Below the pieces are notes generated by a model. That model had not been told where the DNA came from and did no database searches. It saw only the letters and a list, made by a program, of their open reading frames with translations. Below are positions 61,283 to 64,000 of a DNA stretch of 64,000 nt, piece after piece. The position numbers were made by a program, and so were the translations under genes. Each line of letters opens with the position of its first letter. Position 1 is the first letter of the stretch. Origin of the DNA: Basidiobolus heterosporus B8920 (taxonomy: Eukaryota; Basidiobolomycota; Basidiobolomycetes; Basidiobolales; Basidiobolaceae); the NCBI GenBank assembly GCA_000697455.1, contig JNET01034047.1:1-64000 (forward strand), given 5' to 3'.

Positions 61283-63037
61283 ATGAGTACACGCACCCAA
61301 CGGGACAACAAAAAGCAGATTGCAAAACATGAGGAGATTCTTAAAGCCTTAGTGAAACAACCCGGAAATTCCACTTGTGCTGATTGTGGAGCATCTGGTA
61401 ACTAATTCTTGTAATTGTTTTATGTTCCTGCTCAACGAAAAGTAACAATAATGAAACAAGGTCCTCGCTGGGCCTCTCACAATCTGGGTGTATTTTTATG
61501 CATCAAATGTGCTGGATTTCATCGTCGAATGGGTACTCACATCTCCAAAGTGAAATCTATTAACTTAGACACTTGGACTCCTGAGCAATTGGAGGTACTG
61601 AGATATGCCAACCTTTTCTTTATATGGTTCTTAAAGTTGATTTCTTTGTTATCGTTTAGAATATGACAAATCTAGGGAACAGTAAAGTGAATGCAATCTA
61701 TAACCCTCATCCAGAGAGACATCCCCCGCCAACTGAAGAAAGGTATGAAATTACTTTTTCAGAGGATTACCTTCTTATTAGAAATGAGACTAAATTTTCT
61801 TTTCGAAGACGCCTAGAAACCTACATTCGGAATAAGTATGAGTACAAATCCTTCATGAGCTCAGAACAAAGAGACGCTGTTGTGGTAACGATTCATTTTT
61901 TGACTTGACATTTTGTTTGACTCAAATTAACTCAACCATCCAGCAAGAACCTATTATGCGTGCTTCGGAATCAAGAGAGTCAAGAGCATTGGCTCAGCTT
62001 GAGAGCATGGGATTTGTTGACCTTAACCGTAATCGCCAGGTCCTTGCTAGAACCGATATGAATGTCGACGCCGCAGTCGATATTCTATGCTCTTTGCCAC
62101 CATCTACCAAGAATGACAACCCTAATACTACTCAACTCCAGACTATGGGCTTCGACGATCCTGTCAAGAACAAGGAAGCACTAAAAAAAGCCAACGGTTC
62201 AGTTGAGCGAGCCATTGAGATCCTTCTTGCCGAGCGTAAGAAAGAGGAATCGACTCGGAAGAAGAGTGACCTAGACCTCCTCGCGGATGATTCATTCGGA
62301 GATTTCAATGATTTCAACGATTCTAGCTCCCAAGATCTATGGAACACTTCGGCCAAGACCTCCAAGTCAACCACAAGTGCAACCTCCACTTCTTTCGGGT
62401 CGTTCCCTGCCCCTCCCGGCGCCCAAAACCCAAGTGCATCTACCAACTCTGCACCCAAATCGAACGATCAAAATTTAGAAGCAGCGTTTGGTGATTTGGA
62501 TATCAATTCTTCAGGTATTATTTGGTCATTGTATATGTGCTTTTTTCCATAGCTAACCTTCATTCAGCCAACAAATCACCACAACACTTCGATAAGAATT
62601 CAATCCTTTCATTGTACCAACAATCAGCCAGGCCTAGTCCTGCCCAGGGGGCTTTTGGCTACGGTATGACCGGAAATGCTCAATCCCCTCCACAACAACA
62701 ACAGCAATCTACCAACTTTGGTGCCTTTGGAAACAATGATTTCATGGGGTTGAGTTTCGGCGGGCCTCCCGCACCACAAGCATCCGGCCCCTCTTCACTT
62801 CAAGCCAAAAACACTACCACTAACACTACCACTCCATCACCAAAGCCTAACCTACAAAACGACAAGCTCTCTGCTTTCGATTCGCTGAACCCACTTACTT
62901 CCTCTTCATTCCTTAGTAGCCTGAACAAGAAGGAGACTCATGTTGGTAGCAACACTATGAGTTCCAAGATCTCCTCACCAAACCAGTCAGTAGGAAAGAA
63001 GAACTCTTTATTGGATGAGTTTGATCTGTTGTCTTAA
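61283..63037 (+). CDS. ArfGAP with two UBA-like domains (SMAP/Ucp3-like)
   Basis: GTPase-activating protein for Arf GTPases in vesicle traffic. Exons 61283-61397, 61461-61594, 61660-61742, 61809-61884, 61944-62514, 62568-63037 encode 482 aa. The ArfGAP zinc finger CADC-x16-CIKC and arginine finger HRRMG are complete (residues about 35-62), with the rest of the fold down to [11 protein letters not shown]. Two UBA-like helical repeats follow: [20 protein letters not shown] and [17 protein letters not shown]. The C-terminal half is Ser/Pro/Gln-rich with DFNDF-type and LLDEFDLL motifs suggestive of clathrin/adaptor binding. The ArfGAP plus UBA order matches fission yeast Ucp3. The intron 61743-61808 is 66 nt and stop-free, so retention would insert 22 residues after the zinc finger. 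Confidence 0.93.
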
Positions 63038-63338
63038 CCTGACTACGTGAACTATCTCCCTTCCCCTTCCCCATCATTATTCAATAAAACTCAGCTATTC
63101 CCAAAGCCACGATCCAACCACATGGATATCTATGTTTTTTATTTGTTCAATCGATGGAATAAACACACCAGCTCGTAAAGACCAAAAAACATTGGAGTTT
63201 CAAGAATTCCCTTCATACAACCGAGAAGACATGTTCATTGGTGAAAAGGTGGGTAGATGAAATGAAAACTATAGTATATATTCATACAGATTAGGTGATC
63301 AACGAAAACCTGCTACTTTAGCGAAGTAGTCTCAACGT
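63038..63338. other. convergent 3' flanks
   Basis: 3' flanks of the ArfGAP (+) and calnexin (-) genes, with AATAAAAC near 63082 on the plus strand. No gene is seen. Confidence 0.4.
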
Positions 63339-64000
63339 TTACTCCTCTTCGGAGGAGTTTTCCTTGTTCACGACACGGCGGCTAGCAGTACTCTTCTCAC
63401 CTTTAACTACGCTCTCATCCTCAGACTTCTCCTCGGCATTTGGCTCGTCAGTCTTCTTGTGAGGAGCAACGGGGGCCTTTGGTGAAGAAGAGAACAAAGT
63501 GGAGATAAGTAGCAAGATACTACCAGCAGCTGCAGCCAAACCACCAGCAACATACGGCATTTCCTTGGCAGCGGCAACTGGGTCCACCTTTGCGGCAGCG
63601 ATGAACTTGTTAACATGGTGAGTGACAAACTTGATTGGCTCCTCGGTAGTAGGTTCATCGGTGTTGAGATCAGGCTTTGGTAAGTCTTCCTCTTCGGCGG
63701 CCTTTTCGATTTCATTCTTGACTGCCCAGGTTTCCTTGGCAATCTTGTGGGCTTCATCTTCGGAATGACCAACGTAGATGTTGTCGAAAAGAATATCATT
63801 TTGCATGGTCCAGAGCTCAAAACCAATTCCAGAGATGGGCTCAAAGTAAGATGGATGGGAATCTTCGAAATACTCAGGGTTGGGGATCTTACGAGGGGCC
63901 CATTCTCCCTTGTAGGCAGGGTTGTCAATCATTGGAGGATACCACTTGCCCTTGTACGCAGGGTTTCTCTTCATAGGCTTAGTCCAAGGACCGCAACCGG
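63339..64000 (-). CDS. calnexin, C-terminal part (gene continues past window end)
   Basis: ER membrane lectin chaperone for monoglucosylated glycoproteins. The last about 220 codons are present; the 5' part lies beyond 64000. Visible from the N-terminal side: end of the P-domain repeats ([20 protein letters not shown] then [15 protein letters not shown]), the lectin-domain return strand [21 protein letters not shown] with HSEDEA, an acidic luminal stalk, one TM helix ([20 protein letters not shown]) and a cytosolic acidic/Ser-rich tail ending NSSEEE. The TM and tail mark it as calnexin rather than soluble calreticulin. Confidence 0.95.
   Translation of the reverse strand, partial: GCGPWTKPMKRNPAYKGKWYPPMIDNPAYKGEWAPRKIPNPEYFEDSHPSYFEPISGIGFELWTMQNDILFDNIYVGHSEDEAHKIAKETWAVKNEIEKAAEEEDLPKPDLNTDEPTTEEPIKFVTHHVNKFIAAAKVDPVAAAKEMPYVAGGLAAAAGSILLLISTLFSSSPKAPVAPHKKTDEPNAEEKSEDESVVKGEKSTASRRVVNKENSSEEE

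Overview
The window is nuclear DNA of a fungus, probably an early-diverging (zygomycete-type) lineage; I cannot place it to genus. Reasons: about 26 dispersed, mostly single-copy housekeeping genes; nearly all are split by short introns (typically 53-80 nt, GT-AG with a CTAAC-like branch site shortly before the acceptor); intergenic DNA is AT-rich; and the proteins are fungal orthologues (Dbf2/Sid2 kinase, Ctk3, Pep4, SIN3, Tay1/Teb1-type double-telobox Myb protein). Exon models were built by hand from splice signals, reading phase and family similarity. Every fully traced model keeps frame across all junctions, but no expression data were available.

Layout. 0-2.5 kb: tail of a non-LTR retrotransposon present twice head to tail, then gene-poor DNA and an 11-bp minisatellite. 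2.6-7.7 kb, all plus strand: YqjM-type old-yellow-enzyme oxidoreductase, then GlcNAc-6-P deacetylase and glucosamine-6-P deaminase, which form a small amino-sugar catabolic cluster. 7.8-13.6 kb: IQ-motif protein (-), CK2 beta (+), MFS transporter (-). 14.6-21.4 kb: Dbf2/Sid2-type NDR kinase (+), NC2 alpha (-), ribosomal protein L7 (-), SF3B4 (+). 21.7-27.7 kb: CDF metal transporter (-), telobox Myb protein (+), vacuolar aspartic protease (+). 28-35.2 kb: a beta-propeller/FG-GAP-like protein (+), MGST3-type MAPEG protein (+), mitochondrial GUF1/LepA (-), Ctk3 (+). 35.5-44.8 kb: REV7 (-), F-box protein (+), bHLH factor (-), SURF4/Erv29 (-), eIF2B gamma (+), mitochondrial ribosomal mL49 (-). 45.4-52.5 kb: giant FxFG nucleoporin (-) and USP12/46-type deubiquitinase (-). 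53.6-64 kb: PKA catalytic subunit (+), SIN3 (+), ArfGAP with two UBA-like segments (+), and the C-terminal part of calnexin (-), cut by the window edge.

The main unexplained pattern is telomere-like sequence. AACCCTA/TTAGGG motifs recur in gene-flanking DNA, a five-run (GGGN3) array lies inside an intron of the oxidoreductase gene, and a second such array lies upstream of the nucleoporin gene. The same window encodes a protein with two telobox Myb repeats, the class known to bind such sites. Other curiosities are a 14-nt microexon that splits the catalytic Cys codon of the deubiquitinase, two GC-AG introns, and two 66-nt stop-free 3n introns whose retention would add 22 residues.
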